The notes: generated by a model from the letters alone, not told the origin. A DNA stretch of 64,000 bases from Dasypus novemcinctus (GCF_030445035.2 NC_080677.1:29585513-29649512); one strand, 5' to 3'. Positions 22,981-34,934 are shown, counted from the stretch's first letter. Program-made: numbers and translations.

Positions 22981-23384
22981 AGAAAGATCACAGGGAAGCG
23001 GACTTGGCCCAGTGGTTAGGGCATACATTTACCACATGGGCCCTTAACCCGTGTGGAGCTGGCCCACGTGCAGTGTTGATGTGTGCAAGGAGTGCCCTGC
23101 CATGCAGGGGTGTCCCCCACGTAGGGGAGCCCCACACGCAAGAAGCGCACCCTGTAAGGAGAGCCGCCCAGCGCAAAAGAAAGTGCAGCCTGCCCAAGAA
23201 TGGCGCCACACACATGGAGAGCTGACACAAGATAATGCAACAAAAAGAAACACAGATTCCCGTGCCGCTGACAACAACAGAAGTGGGCAAAGAAGAACAT
23301 ATAGCAAATAGACACAGAGAACAGACAACTGGGGCAGGCAAGGGAAGGGGAGAGAAATTAAAAAAAAAAAAAGAAAGATCACAG
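22981..23384 (+). mobile_element. DAS-type SINE with deletion in the tRNA-like head
   Basis: The body is 22994-23371. The duplication agaaagatcacag is exact at 22981-22993 and 23372-23384. The head reads normally up to 'accacatggg' and then jumps to 'cccttaacccgtgtgg', so the segment holding the B box is missing and this copy should be unable to recruit Pol III. It lies about 100 bp from the antisense SINE at 22.46-22.88 kb. Confidence 0.93.
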
Positions 23385-23754
23385 GCTATGATGGAAGGGG
23401 CAAGATTTTTGGCAGCAGAACAAGTTAGTAAACTTGCAGTCATTTGGCCAAAAAAAAAAAAAAATGTTGATAGCCTGACATTAGGGGTGTGGCAATAGGA
23501 ATGCATAAAATGGGATTAGAGTCAAGAGACATTTAGGATGTAGTTTTTGGAGGCTTTGGAGTTAATCTTATGTTGGGGTGAGAGAGATGGAGAGAGGAAG
23601 TTACTGCCAAGTGTCTCGTTTGGGATCCTGGGGACATGGTGTTGGCATTTAAAGAAAATAGGAACATAGGAAGATGAGCAGGTTTTGGGGTAAGGGAAAT
23701 AGCAGATTAGTTTTGAGTTTCAGGTAGCCATTAGATATTTAAGTAAATCCTGAA
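23385..23754. other. No gene or recognised repeat
   Basis: A poly(A) stretch at about 23.45 kb; otherwise nothing supported. Confidence 0.4.
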
Positions 23755-23880
23755 CTTACACATGAGGAAGCTGACATGTAAGGAGGTTAAGTTACTTGAC
23801 CAAGGTGACACAGCCAGAATGTGAGCCCAGGATGTCCCAGCTCCAAATTCCCTGCTTGAACCCCCTAAGCAACACTCCTC
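23755..23880 (-). repeat. MIR SINE, antisense
   Basis: 'acatgaggaagctgacatgtaaggaggttaagttacttgaccaaggtgacacagcc' and 'gagcccaggatgtcccag' match antisense MIR. Confidence 0.75.
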
Positions 23881-24425
23881 AAATCTCCAGGCAGAACTCT
23901 TCTCCAGGGGTTATAGATTTTGACAACCCTTGAATCTTGACAACCCATGCCCTCTTAAGGACAGTTCTCACTCATTTGTATTACTGAGTCCTTGATCCTG
24001 GGAAAACCATTAACTTTTCAGGTTCACTGTCTCTAACAGGAAGGGCTTGGACTCAATCTGTGTTTCTCAAAGGGATGTGGTGAGTAGGAGTGGAAGGCGC
24101 TTAGGGGAGGAGAGCCTCAGTGTGCCTCCGAGGGAGGGCTCATGGGGAATCATCTCAATCCTCAGACCATAAGAGCTCCTGCTCTAGGGCCCTCACCTTC
24201 CTTCCCTTTCTGATATGCCCCCCAGGGAGGGACCTCTTCCAGTTGAGACTCAACAGTCTTAGCATGTGATGTAGCCTTCAGATTGCTCAGAGAAAAAAAA
24301 GATTGCTAATCTCTAGACCAGATGATCTCAAGGTTCTTTACATATCCTAAGATATTCTAGAAATCTGTCTTTGAAGTCAGCTTCCTCGAGTCACACAAGG
24401 GAATCATTTTATTGCTAGGAACAGA
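23881..24425. other. No gene seen
   Basis: Fragments resembling old SINE ends occur near 24.3 kb ('gatgatctcaaggttcttt'); otherwise nothing is supported. Confidence 0.35.
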
Positions 24426-24429
24426 AAAA

Positions 24430-24650
24430 TGACCGATTAGTTATTATGTACCAGACCATGTGCCAGATACTCAGGATCTGGCAGTGAATGAGACAAGGTC
24501 CTGCATTTAGGATTCTCATTTAGGTGGGGAGGGGAAGATAATAAACACAAAGATGAACGAAAGTATCAAAGATGAACAAAAGTATCAGATGGTGGTAAGA
24601 GCTACACAGAGAACTTCAACAGGGTGATGTGACAGGCTGATGAGTGGTGA
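24430..24650 (-). repeat. L2 LINE 3' part, antisense
   Basis: 'attatgtaccagaccatgtgccagatactcaggatctggcagtgaatgagacaaggtcc' is characteristic of antisense L2. It contains a small duplication of 'aagatgaac.aaagtatcag'. Confidence 0.65.
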
Positions 24651-24659
24651 TTTTAAATT

Positions 24660-26330
24660 GAGGGTTCAACAAAGCAGCAAGCTACAATGTCAAATAACCT
24701 AACGTGTTTCTATATACTAACAGTTAACAATTGGAATTTTAAATGAAAAAATACCACTTACAATAGCTCTTCCCAAAATTAAATACTTAAGGTATAAACC
24801 TAATAAGATATTTTCCAGATCTGTATGCTGAAAATTACAAAACAATAATGAAAGGAATCAGATACTGCATAGAGAAATATACTGTGTAAGTGTACTGGAA
24901 GATGAAATAGTGTTAACATGTTAATTCTTCCTAAATTGATCTACAGATTTATTACCATCTCAATAAAAATCCCAGCAGGATTCTTTTTCAGTTACTGACA
25001 ATATGATTCTAAAATTTATATGAAAAGCCAGAACAACTAAAAGAGACAAAGTGATTTTTTGGAAAAAGAAAAACAAGGTTAGAAGACTCAGGCTGCCTGA
25101 TTTTATGACTTACTATAAAGTCATGATCAAGACAGTGTGGTATTAGTAAAAGGATCAATGAAACAGAATATACAAAACTTAGTTTAAAGTGGATGATTGA
25201 TCTAAGAGGAAAAGCAAACATATAAAACTTTCAAAAGAAAACAAGAGAAAATTTTCATGACCTTGGGTTTGGCAAAGAGTTCTTAGATATGACATGAAAA
25301 GTCCAATACATAAAAGAAAAAAATGCTAATTAAAGGTTCACAAAATTAAAAACTTTTGCCCTGTGAAAGATGCTGTTAAGAGAATGAAAGACAGGCTACA
25401 GACTGAGAAAGAATACCTGAAAAAGCATGTATTTGACAAAGGAATTGTATCCAGAACATAAAAAGAACTTTTAAAACTCAGAAATTAAAAAAAAAAAACT
25501 AAAAAATTGGGCAAAAGAAGATATATAGATGGCCAATAAGCATATGAAAACATTCTCAGCATTATTGGTCATTAGGTAAATGCAGATTAAAACCACAATG
25601 AGATACTTTCACACACCTTCTTAAAAGCTAATGTAAAAACAAAAACAAACTGACAATACCAAGTGCTGACAATACACTGTGCAGCATCTGAAACTCTCAT
25701 ACATTACTGGTGGGAATGCAAAATGGTACAACCACACTGGAAAACAGTTTGGCAGTTTCTTATAAAGTTAAACATTGACATTCCATATGATGATGCAATC
25801 CCAGTCCTATGTATTTACCCTGGAGAAATGAAAACATATTTATCCAAATTCTCTATGCAAATATTTATAACAGCATTATTGAAAATGGGAAAAAAACCCA
25901 TAAACAACCCAAATATCCTTCTTTTGGCAAATAGGTGAGCAAACAGTGATTCATAAGTTAAATGGAATATTATTCAGCAATAAAAAGCAATGAACTATTG
26001 TTATACTAAAAAACATAGATGCATTATGTTAAGAGAAAAAAGCAAGACTCAAAAAGTTACATATTTTATTATTCCATTTATGTGGCATTAGGGAAGAAAC
26101 AATACTATAGGAAAGAAATAATACCAATGGCTGCTAGAACTTAAGGGTGGAGAGAGGGTGTGATTATAAAGGGACAGCCTGGGGGAATTTCTTGGAGTGA
26201 GGGAATTGTTCTGTATTCCGATTATGGTAGTTGTTATATGACTCTACAAATTTGGCAAAACTCACAGAACTGCGCACCAAAGCAGGGAATTTGACCATAG
26301 GTAAATTTTAAAATAATTTTTAAGAAATAA
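24660..26330 (+). repeat. Old L1 ORF2 end and 3' UTR, sense
   Basis: Recognisable L1 ORF2 nucleotide landmarks occur in order: 'ctatatactaacagttaacaattgg', 'aatcccagcaggattc', 'gccctgtgaaagatgctgttaagag', 'gaattgtatccagaac', 'aaaaccacaatgagatac' and 'aatggtacaaccacactggaaaacagtttggcag', then the 3' UTR with 'ataaaaagcaatgaactattg' and 'gattatggtagttgttatatgac'. About 1.7 kb of an L1M-type copy with many stops. A 91-codon ORF (25663-25938) is a remnant of this. Confidence 0.9.
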
Positions 26331-26695
26331 TGGAAACAATCACAAACGAAAAATAAGAAATGGAATTGACTCTAAACGCTTACGGATCTCTATGTAAAAA
26401 TGATCAAAATTCCTAAGTAAAAGCAGGCTGAGAAAATTGGGGAATTTGCACAGTGATGAGACCAATGAACGGGTGGAGGATGGCAAGCCCCTAAAATGTT
26501 CTAAGCCATCACCCAAGCCCAATCGCTCCAGCATCACTTTAGGGGGGCATTACTGCCAGCTGCCACTAGAGACACCACAGAGATGCCTAAAATCCTTCGC
26601 CCAAACCCAGAAGAGAAACAGCAATTAATAACCCCGACCCCTTCCTCTCTTTGGAATTTTTTCAGAAGGCACCCTTTGCAGTTCTGGGTTACTTC
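26331..26695. other. No gene seen
   Basis: Ordinary composition. A 63-codon ORF (26437-26628) is not recognised. Confidence 0.35.
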
Positions 26696-26699
26696 CTTT

Positions 26700-26880
26700 T
26701 TTTTCTTTTAGTTTTTTTTTTTTTTTTTGGTAATAATATGATTTTTATTTATTTTTAAAATATACATAGTTCATACAAAATGTTGCATTAAAAATACAGG
26801 AGGTTGCCATATACCCCACTCCCCACACCCCCATTTACCCCACATCAACAACTCCTTTCATTAGTGTGGTATACTTCCTT
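26700..26880 (-). repeat. Lineage-type repeat family A, 3' end, antisense
   Basis: Poly(T), then 'aatgttgcattaaaaatacagg', a C-rich tract (ccccactccccacaccccca) and 'tttcattagtgtggtatac', the same order as the 36.5-kb copy. Only about 180 bp of the 3' end is present. Confidence 0.65.
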
Positions 26881-26884
26881 TGTT

Positions 26885-27358
26885 TAACTCGCTCGTGTTG
26901 TGGGTGGCAGGTCTAGTGGGACGATGTGACCGCAGAAGCATTCCAAGTGGGTGCTCGAGGTGGCCTACGGTTAGGGTCGCTGGGCCTGCGTGGGCCTGCG
27001 TGGCCCGGTGTGGTAGAATGACCTGGGTCCTAGGACTCACCTTAGGGTGCCCGAGGGGTGGTGGAGGGGGTGGGGAGCTTGCTGAGGGAGCCCGAGGCGT
27101 GCTCAGGGCTCTAACTCTCACCCTGGTGTCTGCAGTTGGAAACCAGAAACATGGGATGGGACAAAATGTGAACAGCACAAAGGTGCACCTGCTTCACGAG
27201 GCAGGATGCCCGAGGGGCTGGGGGCTGTTGAGGGAGAGCAGGAAGAGAGGTCCTGTGGAGAAAGAGGACAGAGAAAAGGACCAAGGGTCTGAGCAGATGC
27301 CAACCCATTTTATTCTAGAAACACAAATACAACCTAAAATTTCCCTCTTTAGCCATAT
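26885..27358. other. GC-rich segment of unknown nature
   Basis: About 470 bp of GC-rich DNA abutting a family A end, with a short tandem repeat (gggcctgcgt twice near 26.98-27.00 kb). A plus-strand ORF of 160 codons (26880-27362) spans it without a domain I know. Confidence 0.35.
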
Positions 27359-27359
27359 C

Positions 27360-27590
27360 TGAATATATAATTCAGTGCTGTTGATTACATTCATGAAGTT
27401 GTGCTACCATCACCATCGTTCAGTACCAAAACTTTTCCATCACCCCAAGTAGAATCTGTGCAATTTAAGCATTAACTCCTCATTCCCTTCCCACACCCTG
27501 GTCCTTGGCAAACTGTATTCTAGTTTCTGACTCTATGATTTTGCTGATATTAAATAATTTTGGGGTTTTGTGTTTTTCTTTTCTCATCGT
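27360..27590 (-). repeat. Old L1 3' fragment, antisense
   Basis: 'gattacattcatgaagttgtgctaccatcaccatcg' and 'accaaaacttttccatcaccccaagtagaatc' parallel the 35.4-kb L1 fragment. A pyrimidine-rich tract follows to 27.69 kb. Confidence 0.75.
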
Positions 27591-27859
27591 CTTTTCTTCC
27601 CCTCTCCCTTCTATTCTTCTCTCCTTTTTCTCACCCCTCTTTCTTCTCCAGCTTTTCTATGTCTCCTTCCCTTCCTCTCTCCTGATTAACATCTATTTCT
27701 GAATGTTGCAGAAAGGAGGCCCGAGGAGAAAAGATGGGGTACCAGCCGCCAGGCCCTTTTCATGCCGTTCTCACTCAGCAAACGATAGAAGGAGATGAAT
27801 GCAATTCATGAATTCTGTATTTAGAGAACTGATAGTCCAGCTGGAGATTCACAATAAAT

Positions 27860-28860
27860 CCTAGTTAAAAATTAAAGAAAGTTAAAGCAATATTGAGTGC
27901 CATAGCTGAATAATGTCACAAAATAAAATATGACCAAGAGAAATTTATTTGGAAAAACCAGACTAGCATAAATCCCATAATTCAAGAACAAATTTAACCA
28001 ATAACAATAGAAAAATGAGAAAAGGATATGAACAGAAGGTTCATATGATACAGAAAATGAAACATTCCAAGAAATGCTCAGGCTCACTCATAATAAGAAA
28101 AACGCGAACTTTTAATAAAACTGCTTTGTGATATATGCCATTTCTTACCTATCCAGGTGGCTAAAACCCCAGAGGTTTGATAACAGTATTCTGGTGCAGG
28201 GACAATCACTTTCACCCATTGCTAGTGAAATGTAAATTGACCAATCCCTACAGAGGCAATTTGACAACATCTATACAAATTTGTGAGGTTGATCACCTGT
28301 GACCCAGCTTGCCCACTCTGTGACTTTGTTTTAGAGAAAAAATGTACAGAAGTGAAAAATGATCAGGAAGCGGATTTGGCCCAATGGATAGGGTGTCCGC
28401 CTAGCACATGGGAGGTCCATGGTTCAAATCCCGGGCTTCCTGACCCATGTGATGAGCTGGCCCATGTGCAGTGCTGATGCGCGCAAGGAGTGCCCTGCCA
28501 CGCAGGGGTGTCCCCCGCATAGGGGAGCCCCACGCACAAGGAGTGCGCCCCGTAAGGAGAGCTGCTCCGTGTGAGAAAAGCGCAGCCCACCCAGGAGTGG
28601 CGCTGCCCACACGGAGAGCTGACGCAGCAAGATGACACTAAAAAAGGAGACACAGATTCCCGGTGCCGCTGACAAGAATGCAAGGGGACAGAAGAACACA
28701 CAGCAAATGGACACAGAGAGCAGACAACTGGGGGGGGAGGGGAGAGAAATAAATTTAAAAATAAGAAAGAAAAATGATCTACTTTCAAATTATTCTATAT
28801 AGGATTGTCTTAGAAAATATTGGGAATTAACCAAAAATTTCACAACAGGAGGTTGGGGAC
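27860..28860 (+). repeat. Old L1 3' region, sense, split by SINE
   Basis: 'aagaacaaatttaaccaataac', 'gaaatgctcaggctcactcataataagaaaaacgc', 'aagaatttgacaacatctatac'-like and 'cactttcacccattgctagtgaaatgtaaattg' fit a sense L1 3' region, continuing after the SINE at 28780. Confidence 0.7.
28354..28779 (+). mobile_element. DAS-type SINE with 11-bp target duplication
   Basis: The body is 28365-28768. The duplication gaaaaatgatc is exact at 28354-28364 and 28769-28779. It is inserted in an old sense-strand L1 3' fragment. The tail is preceded by a G-rich stretch (ggggggggaggggagag), typical of this family's 3' end. Confidence 0.94.
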
Positions 28861-29006
28861 ATGACCATTACCGAAGGGAGACAGCGCTGTGGGTTGACGC
28901 ACCCAAGAAGCGTTCGTGGAGCTCCCTGTACTCATTCTCCCTTCCTTGACCTTGTCCATCGCTCTTCTCCAGAGAGGTCATCACCTTCCATCCCAATGAG
29001 TGTTCT
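28861..29006. other. No gene seen
   Basis: Short unique spacer before the antisense SINE. Confidence 0.3.
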
Positions 29007-29403
29007 TTTTATTTTTTTTATTTTTATTTTATTTCTCTCCCCTTCCCCCTTGGCCCCCTCCCCCCCGCCCCCCCCCCCGTTGTCTGCTCTCTGTGCCCAT
29101 TCGCTGTGTGTTCTTCTGTGACTGCTTCTATCCTTATCAGTGGCACCAGGAATCTGTGTTTCTTTTTGTTGCGTCATCTTGTGTCAGCTCTCCGTGTGTG
29201 CGGCGCCATTCCTGGGCAGGCTGCCCTTTCTTTCGCACTGGGCGGCTCTCCTTACGGGGCGCACTCCTTGCGTGTGGGGCTCCCCTATGCAGGGACACCC
29301 CTGAGCGGCACGGCCTCCTTGCGCACATCAGCACTGCGCATGGGCCAGCTCCACACGGGTCAAGGAGGCCCGGGGTTTGAACCGCTGACTTCCTATGTGG
29401 TAG
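29007..29403 (-). mobile_element. DAS-type SINE, antisense, head-truncated
   Basis: A T-rich start and a C-run (about 29.05-29.08 kb) are followed by the SINE body in reverse complement. It stops at 'cttcctatgtggtagg', so the first 35 or so bases of the tRNA-like head are missing. No target duplication was found. The 126-codon plus-strand ORFs across it are repeat by-products, also seen in the other antisense copies. Confidence 0.9.
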
Positions 29404-29890
29404 GAAACCTCTTTTTGAGGGCGGTAGATAAAGAGCATATAGAAGCACATGTCCTCCTCACCCAGAGGCTGTCCCTGTCAGGCTGATGGAGACATGCAGG
29501 ACCTGAATCCATCACAGGCGGTAAAGCTGCTCATGCAAGAACAAAGAGCAGGCAGTGGGCAGGACTCAGTGGTGTCCTTCCTGCACTTGGGATAAAACTT
29601 GGATCTGTACCCTCCAGAAGAAACACAGGTATGTGCACATGTACACTCATTCTTATCAAGTCCAGTCCATCAGGATTCTATATGCCGAGAAGGGCCTTGC
29701 TATATACTGTCTGTTTCCAGATTTTTAGTCCATCTTTCCTGGATTGGCAACATAGGATAATGAAGAAAGCAAAGGAATTGAATTCAGAAGACTCAGCTTT
29801 ATAGGACTTGCCATAAAACCTTGAGGGATCACATAATTTCTTTGAGATTCAGTCTCTCAACCAACATGAGGAAAAAAGTGATTTCTGGCT
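29404..29890. other. No gene or recognised repeat
   Basis: Nothing supported. Confidence 0.35.
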
Positions 29891-29892
29891 AG

Positions 29893-30340
29893 ATCAATTA
29901 GCTTTTGAGCTGCATAACAAATCACCCCAAATGTAGTGGCATAAAACACAAGCAATTTATTTTGCTCACAACTCCAAAGTCCACCATTTTAGACTGGGCT
30001 GAATGGGGTGATTCTGGTATCATCCAGGTTCACACACATCTACAATCAGCTGCCAGGTTGTCTGGTGGCTGTCTGGTCTCGATGGCCTCCGACAGGACAG
30101 CTTATCTCATTCTAGGTGGTCTCTTTCCTCAGAAGACTAGCCCAGACCTGTCTCAAGTTGGAGCAGGTTTGCAAGAGAGAGTGGGAGCTCACAAGGCCCT
30201 TTGAGGCCTAGACTTGAACTTGTATAATATCAATTTTACTGATTCCCTTGACCAAAGCAAGTCATAAGACCACCCCAAAGATACAGGGTTAGGAAAAAGA
30301 CTCTACCTCTTGATGGGAGTTGCTGCAAAGTCACAAGTCA
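29893..30340 (+). repeat. Old eutherian interspersed repeat, class not settled
   Basis: 'gagctgcataacaaatcaccccaaatgtagtggcataaaacac', 'acaaggccctttgaggcctagacttgaac', 'ccaaagcaagtcataagaccacc' and 'gactctacctcttgatggga' form a widely distributed mammalian repeat that I recognise but cannot assign safely. Confidence 0.6.
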
Positions 30341-30404
30341 CCTGCTGTGCATGGTTTTTGTGTGGATAATATACAATTCTGTGCATGAAAGCACTTTCTA
30401 AACC

Positions 30405-30640
30405 TGGGGCTCTTAACCTTTTTTATTCCACGGACCCCTTTGCCAGTCAGGTGAAGTGAATTATTTATTGCATACATTCACAGGTGAAGGAAATGCTAGA
30501 TTTCAGTTAGAGGTCAGAGAAAATAAAGATAAGTTGATTTTTTTTTTTTTCAATTCAAGCTCATGGACCCCCTGAATTCTTTCCATGGGGTGAAATCTTT
30601 TCATGTCGACTCTTAGTTAGGAATCCCTGTTCTAAACTAT
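30405..30640 (+). mobile_element. Non-autonomous hAT-type DNA transposon relic
   Basis: The ends are inverted-repeat-like: 'ggggctcttaacctttttt' at the left and 'gttaggaatccctgtt' at the right. The interior has 'cacggacccctttgccagtcaggtgaag' and 'gaaatgctagatttcagttagaggtcag', as in a MER-type hAT element. It is short, with no transposase. Confidence 0.65.
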
Positions 30641-32999
30641 AAAGCCCTGTAGAAATGTGGACTATTATCTGTACCCTATCCTGCTTTGCAGCAGTTGTGA
30701 CTTTCTTAACTACTAAGTCAGGTCACGTGGTTATATAGAAGTGTCTGGATGGTACATTTCTCTGGAATATAGTAAAAGTTGTTGCCTGATGAGTGAAGCC
30801 CTGTAATTTTTATAATTAACCAGAGAGGTACTCATGATTTAGATAGCAACACTGCATTTTCTTTGCTAGAAAAGCCTGAAAATAGATATTTGAATGAGTA
30901 TCCCACTCCATAAGTTCGGGAAGAGAAGTTTGGTGGGTGCATGAACAGTAGAAAGGAAGGCTGCCGATGAGGCTGGAGTTGGTGGCCATGGTTGCCTGCA
31001 GCCACTACGTCCCTGAGAGAGCAAGGGGAAAGCAGGCTGCTCAGTGACGGGAGGTGGCCACTGGCAGGCAGGTCTGTGACCACAGCTTTTGGCTCTTTTT
31101 CCCATTGAAAGAGCTGCCCACGTGTCCTCAGGACTATGCCCGCCTCTCTGCTCTGGAGGCTGAAAGGAAGAGCACGTCATCATCTCCCTGATCACCTTCT
31201 GTTCTTGCAGAGAACTGCAAGCAGAACAACCCCACTGACAGCTGGGAGAAAGAGATGATTCTGTACCAGTAGGTGGACTGGTCAGTTGGTGCTCTTGCTC
31301 CAACTGAGAATAAGTTAAATTACAAAGCACAGCCCATTTTGACATCCTCCCATTGGTGAGGATAGGCTGGCCCTCTGGTTTTAGGCTGGAGGCATTCTAG
31401 CCCCCACAAAGTGAATCGTATTAGGCTTTGTGCCTTGAGAAGTCAAGGGGATCGGGAGGACAGGAATGAAGCTTGCTGAAGAGAAAATCCCAGTTTGGGC
31501 ATGACTGTAGGATATCCAGGGAGAGCCTCCCTCTCCTTGCCTCGTACCTAATAGTCATGGTGAATAATTAAAGGAATTAATGAACTCAATAAATGTTCAC
31601 TGAATGAATAAATAAGTGAATAATTCAGTCAGGATTTAAATTTTTGAAGTGTGTGTGCAGCTCTAAAAAACATCTGTGCCTTCTTTTTTTGTCCCAAGGA
31701 TCTTGCAGGGGGGTGGCTTGTATGGAGTATGTACTCAACAAATAATTGTTGAGATGCATTGACGTTATAGAGCCCCAAAATTAAATATTAGTTGGCAAAA
31801 GTAAAACCACCAACTGTCCTCACAATTAATGCATGAATGGATATAATTTTTATCTTTCATCCTGCAAAGCCCTAGCTCTGCATCCCTGTGGGTAGGAGAG
31901 AACCGCCTGCTCTCCAGATATTCTGTGGTGCCTCCAGTCTCGGTTATGCCAGGGTCAGTGTCAGGTATAGGCGCCAGTTTCTACCTACAACCCACAGGAA
32001 GGGGTGTGGGTGCCAAAGCTCTTCCTGTTCAAACTCTTAAGACTGCGGTGATCCTCCTCAGGTAGGTTTATCTTCTCCTGTGTAGCTGCCTATGATCCCC
32101 CTGCCTCGGCTTCTCCATGGAATTCCTGACTAGTGATAGGAGAATTGGCCTCAGCGTAAAAGAAACTTAGAATGTCTCGGAGGATGAAGATGTGAGCAGC
32201 TGACTTCGATCAAAACGAACCCTTCTGAAAATCAGCCTGACAGATCCTGTGGCAGACGGTGTGCCCAGGCTCTTGATTCTGAAACCTTCCAGTGAACTGC
32301 CAGTGAGCTACCTGAAGCCTTGAATTCTGTCATTGACTCTGCAAAAGTCGCCCCAACTTAAATCCTGCCTCCTGCATTAATACAGAATACAGCGTGTGTT
32401 AATACACTGTATTGTGATATGTTGTATCAATACAGCATGAGTAAGCCATGTGGACTATGAGCAATGAAGCTGTTCCCTTGATGTTCTCTTGTCCCTGAGG
32501 ATCAGAAATGCACGGAGAATAGTCATTCCCAGGGTTCTCAAGATTTTATTGTTGATAAAGTGATGTCCCCATAGGTTCCCTGAGCCAGGCTTAGGCATTC
32601 CTGAAACTCACCATTGCATTTCTCCACCAGGCTGATTGCCTCTTTCTTCCCCTATTTCACTTCCCACTTCGGGGGATCTGGTAACATTTTAAAGGCAATC
32701 CCTAAATTCCAGGCTCAGGGTAAATTTTTGAACAAAAAGGTGGCAGCTCAGAATCCCTCTGTCCTTCCTCGTCATGCCCCGGGCCTGGGTTTCTTTCTTC
32801 TTCCCCCTCTCCTAAACCCTCCCCCGTGTCCACTTGTCCTTGAGATTTTGAAGCAAGGGCATTAAAAAAAAAAAAAAAGCAGACTTCTTGGGATCCTCTG
32901 GAAGTGGGAGGCTTCAAATTCCAGATTATAAAGGAAACCACTGAACTAATTCCTTCAGGTTGACCTCAACCCATTACTCCAGAGTAAGAATAAAAAGCA
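30641..32999. other. No gene seen; minor L2/MIR ends
   Basis: About 2.3 kb with only short repeat ends: 'aatgaactcaataaatgttcactgaatgaataaataag' near 31.58 kb and 'gagtatgtactcaacaaataattgttga' near 31.73 kb. A 159-codon minus ORF (30866-31345) is unrecognised. A near-palindrome aatacactgtatt sits at about 32.40 kb among repeated 'aatacag' words. Poly(A) at 32.86 kb. Confidence 0.4.
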
Positions 33000-33004
33000 A
33001 CTAA

Positions 33005-33185
33005 CATTGCTGTGAGCTTACTGTGGGCTGTGCAGTTTACCTCTCTGAGATAAGCTTTTGTGTGTACGTAGTTCATACACCACCACCATGGCATGATAGC
33101 ATCATCTCCATTTACTGACAAAGGAAAGCTGAGCCAGAGAGGGAAGGTAACGTCTCCAAAGTTCCCTTTAGGTCTGGCTGCTCAA
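33005..33185 (-). repeat. MIR SINE, antisense
   Basis: 'tgtgagcttactgtgggctgtgcagtttacc', 'catctccatttactgacaaaggaaagctgagccagagaggg' and 'aacgtctccaaagttccc' fit antisense MIR. Confidence 0.65.
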
Positions 33186-33479
33186 GCAGCAGGTGTCCTC
33201 ATTAATGAAAGTCTGAAAAACGGGCAATATAGAGGTTCACCAAGCTCTTGGGCTCTTGGAAAACTTGATGCCCTGAAGTGTTTCCAGGCAGTGGGCCGAA
33301 TATATTCCAAGACCTGGACATGGAAGAGAGAATGGTGATCAAGGAACTGAAAGGACTCGGATTTGTGTGGAACAGAGAGTGTTTGGAGGGAAGTCAGGAG
33401 AAAGCTGCCTCAGTGGGCAGAGGTAGATTGCAAGGGCCCTCGGGGCACCTTTCATGTTTCCAGACTTCGTCTTGAGGGC

Positions 33480-33975
33480 CTTACCTCATCAGAGGAGTTT
33501 AAACGGAGAGAGAAGATGTTCAGTTTAGCTTTCCATTAAAAAAAGGTGACCAACTAAATTTTTAAATTTCAGGTCAGTTTCAGGTGGGTCAGAGAACAGA
33601 TTACAATGGGGATCAGAGTGAACCAAGAGAGAGGAAACAGCAGTGATGGGCAAGAGAAAACAGTGGTTTGGACTGCATTTGTGGAGAGGAGATGGAGGGA
33701 AGTGGACAGATTTGGAAGTTTATTAAAAATAAGGAACAAGGCTGATGAACTTGATGAAATGCAGGAGTAGGTGAGGGAGAAGGAGGAGCCAACAAGGACT
33801 TCTCCTTTCCTGGCTTGAGCAATTGGGTGTCACTTCCCAAAGCAAGGAACCCTGAAGAAAGAAAAGCCCGAGAGGAGGAGGAAATCCAGGAGAGGCTGGT
33901 GGGAGAGCAGGAGGTAGGAGAGATTTGTCAACAGGTTCAAGTGCTGCAGAGCGGTCGCTTAGGGTTTGGCTCAAA
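33480..33975 (-). repeat. L2 LINE body, antisense (weak)
   Basis: Purine-rich antisense L2-like wording ('ggaagtggacagatttggaag', 'ggcttgagcaattgggtg'). Diverged and without a terminal landmark. Confidence 0.35.
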
Positions 33976-34650
33976 GGGAGGAAGTAGCCATCAGGCCTTT
34001 ATCATTTTCTGCTGTTGCTAATCAGTTCTTCCCTTCTGTTCTCTGTCCAGCTGTAATATTCTGATTGAAGGAATATGGGGAAATGAGAGTAAGTGGGCAC
34101 CAAATTGTGAAATCATATCGAAAAGCCCTTATCCCAGAATTTTTAAACACACACTCACAAACTCATACATATAATATATGCATAGAAACATTACAGGAAG
34201 AAAAATCTCTCAAAATTACTTACTCTGGGTGGTGGAGCTATGAGAAAATTTTATGTGATATTTTCCAAAGGGTTGGTGATGGATTTGCATTAGTAACATG
34301 ATAAGAAAAACAGGTTAGCAGTTAAAAGAAAATCACACCTCTGCAGACTGCCACGGTAAGACTGTAGTTGAATGCTAAGAACAACTCTTCATTCTAGACA
34401 GAGAAGCTGAATTATACATGTGGCTTTTCTCATCCCTAACATGTAAATGATTCTAAAAATGAAGGCGGTTTCTGATTACAATCGGCTATCAGAGTGAGTT
34501 GGCCCGAGCTTCTCTGGATTTGGTGCCTCTTATCATACAGGTTAAGGCCTTGAATTTCTGAACCTCAGGATCCACATTAGAGTGTGTGGGGTCTGAGGCA
34601 AACCATCTTCTACCTTCCAACTTCCTCCCTCCACCCAAAATATTACGTTA
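33976..34650. other. No gene seen
   Basis: A phrase 'actctgggtggtggagctatgagaaaattttatg' at 34.22 kb resembles an old interspersed repeat end; nothing else. Confidence 0.35.
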
Positions 34651-34654
34651 AGTA

Positions 34655-34915
34655 GAAGCAAATTTTGATGATGATGAGAGTTAATATTTATTAAGGGTTT
34701 ATCATGCATAGAGGGCAGTTTTGTATACTTTTCATGCAATCTTCATAACAAACCAACACATTGGGTGCAATTATTTTTAAAGGTGTAGAAATGAAAGCAC
34801 AGCTAGGCTGCATAGCTTGCACAGGGTCACATAGCTAGGAAATGGCAAAGCCAGGGTTTGAAACTAATCCATCTGACTTCAGAGCCCTCACTCTTCACTG
34901 CTATGCTATTCTGTT
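34655..34915 (-). repeat. MIR SINE, antisense, nearly complete
   Basis: 'gttaatatttattaagggtttatcatgcatagagg', 'cacagctaggctgcatagcttgcacagggtcacatagctaggaaatggcaaagccagggtttgaaac' and 'gagccctcactcttcactgctatgc' in antisense MIR order. Confidence 0.8.
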
Positions 34916-34934
34916 TCTTCTGCAAGAAATTTGA

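Noticed and set aside
27580-27695. Pyrimidine-rich tract as a splice acceptor of a gene
   Set aside because: It is a long low-complexity C/T stretch next to an L1 fragment and has no coding sequence after it.
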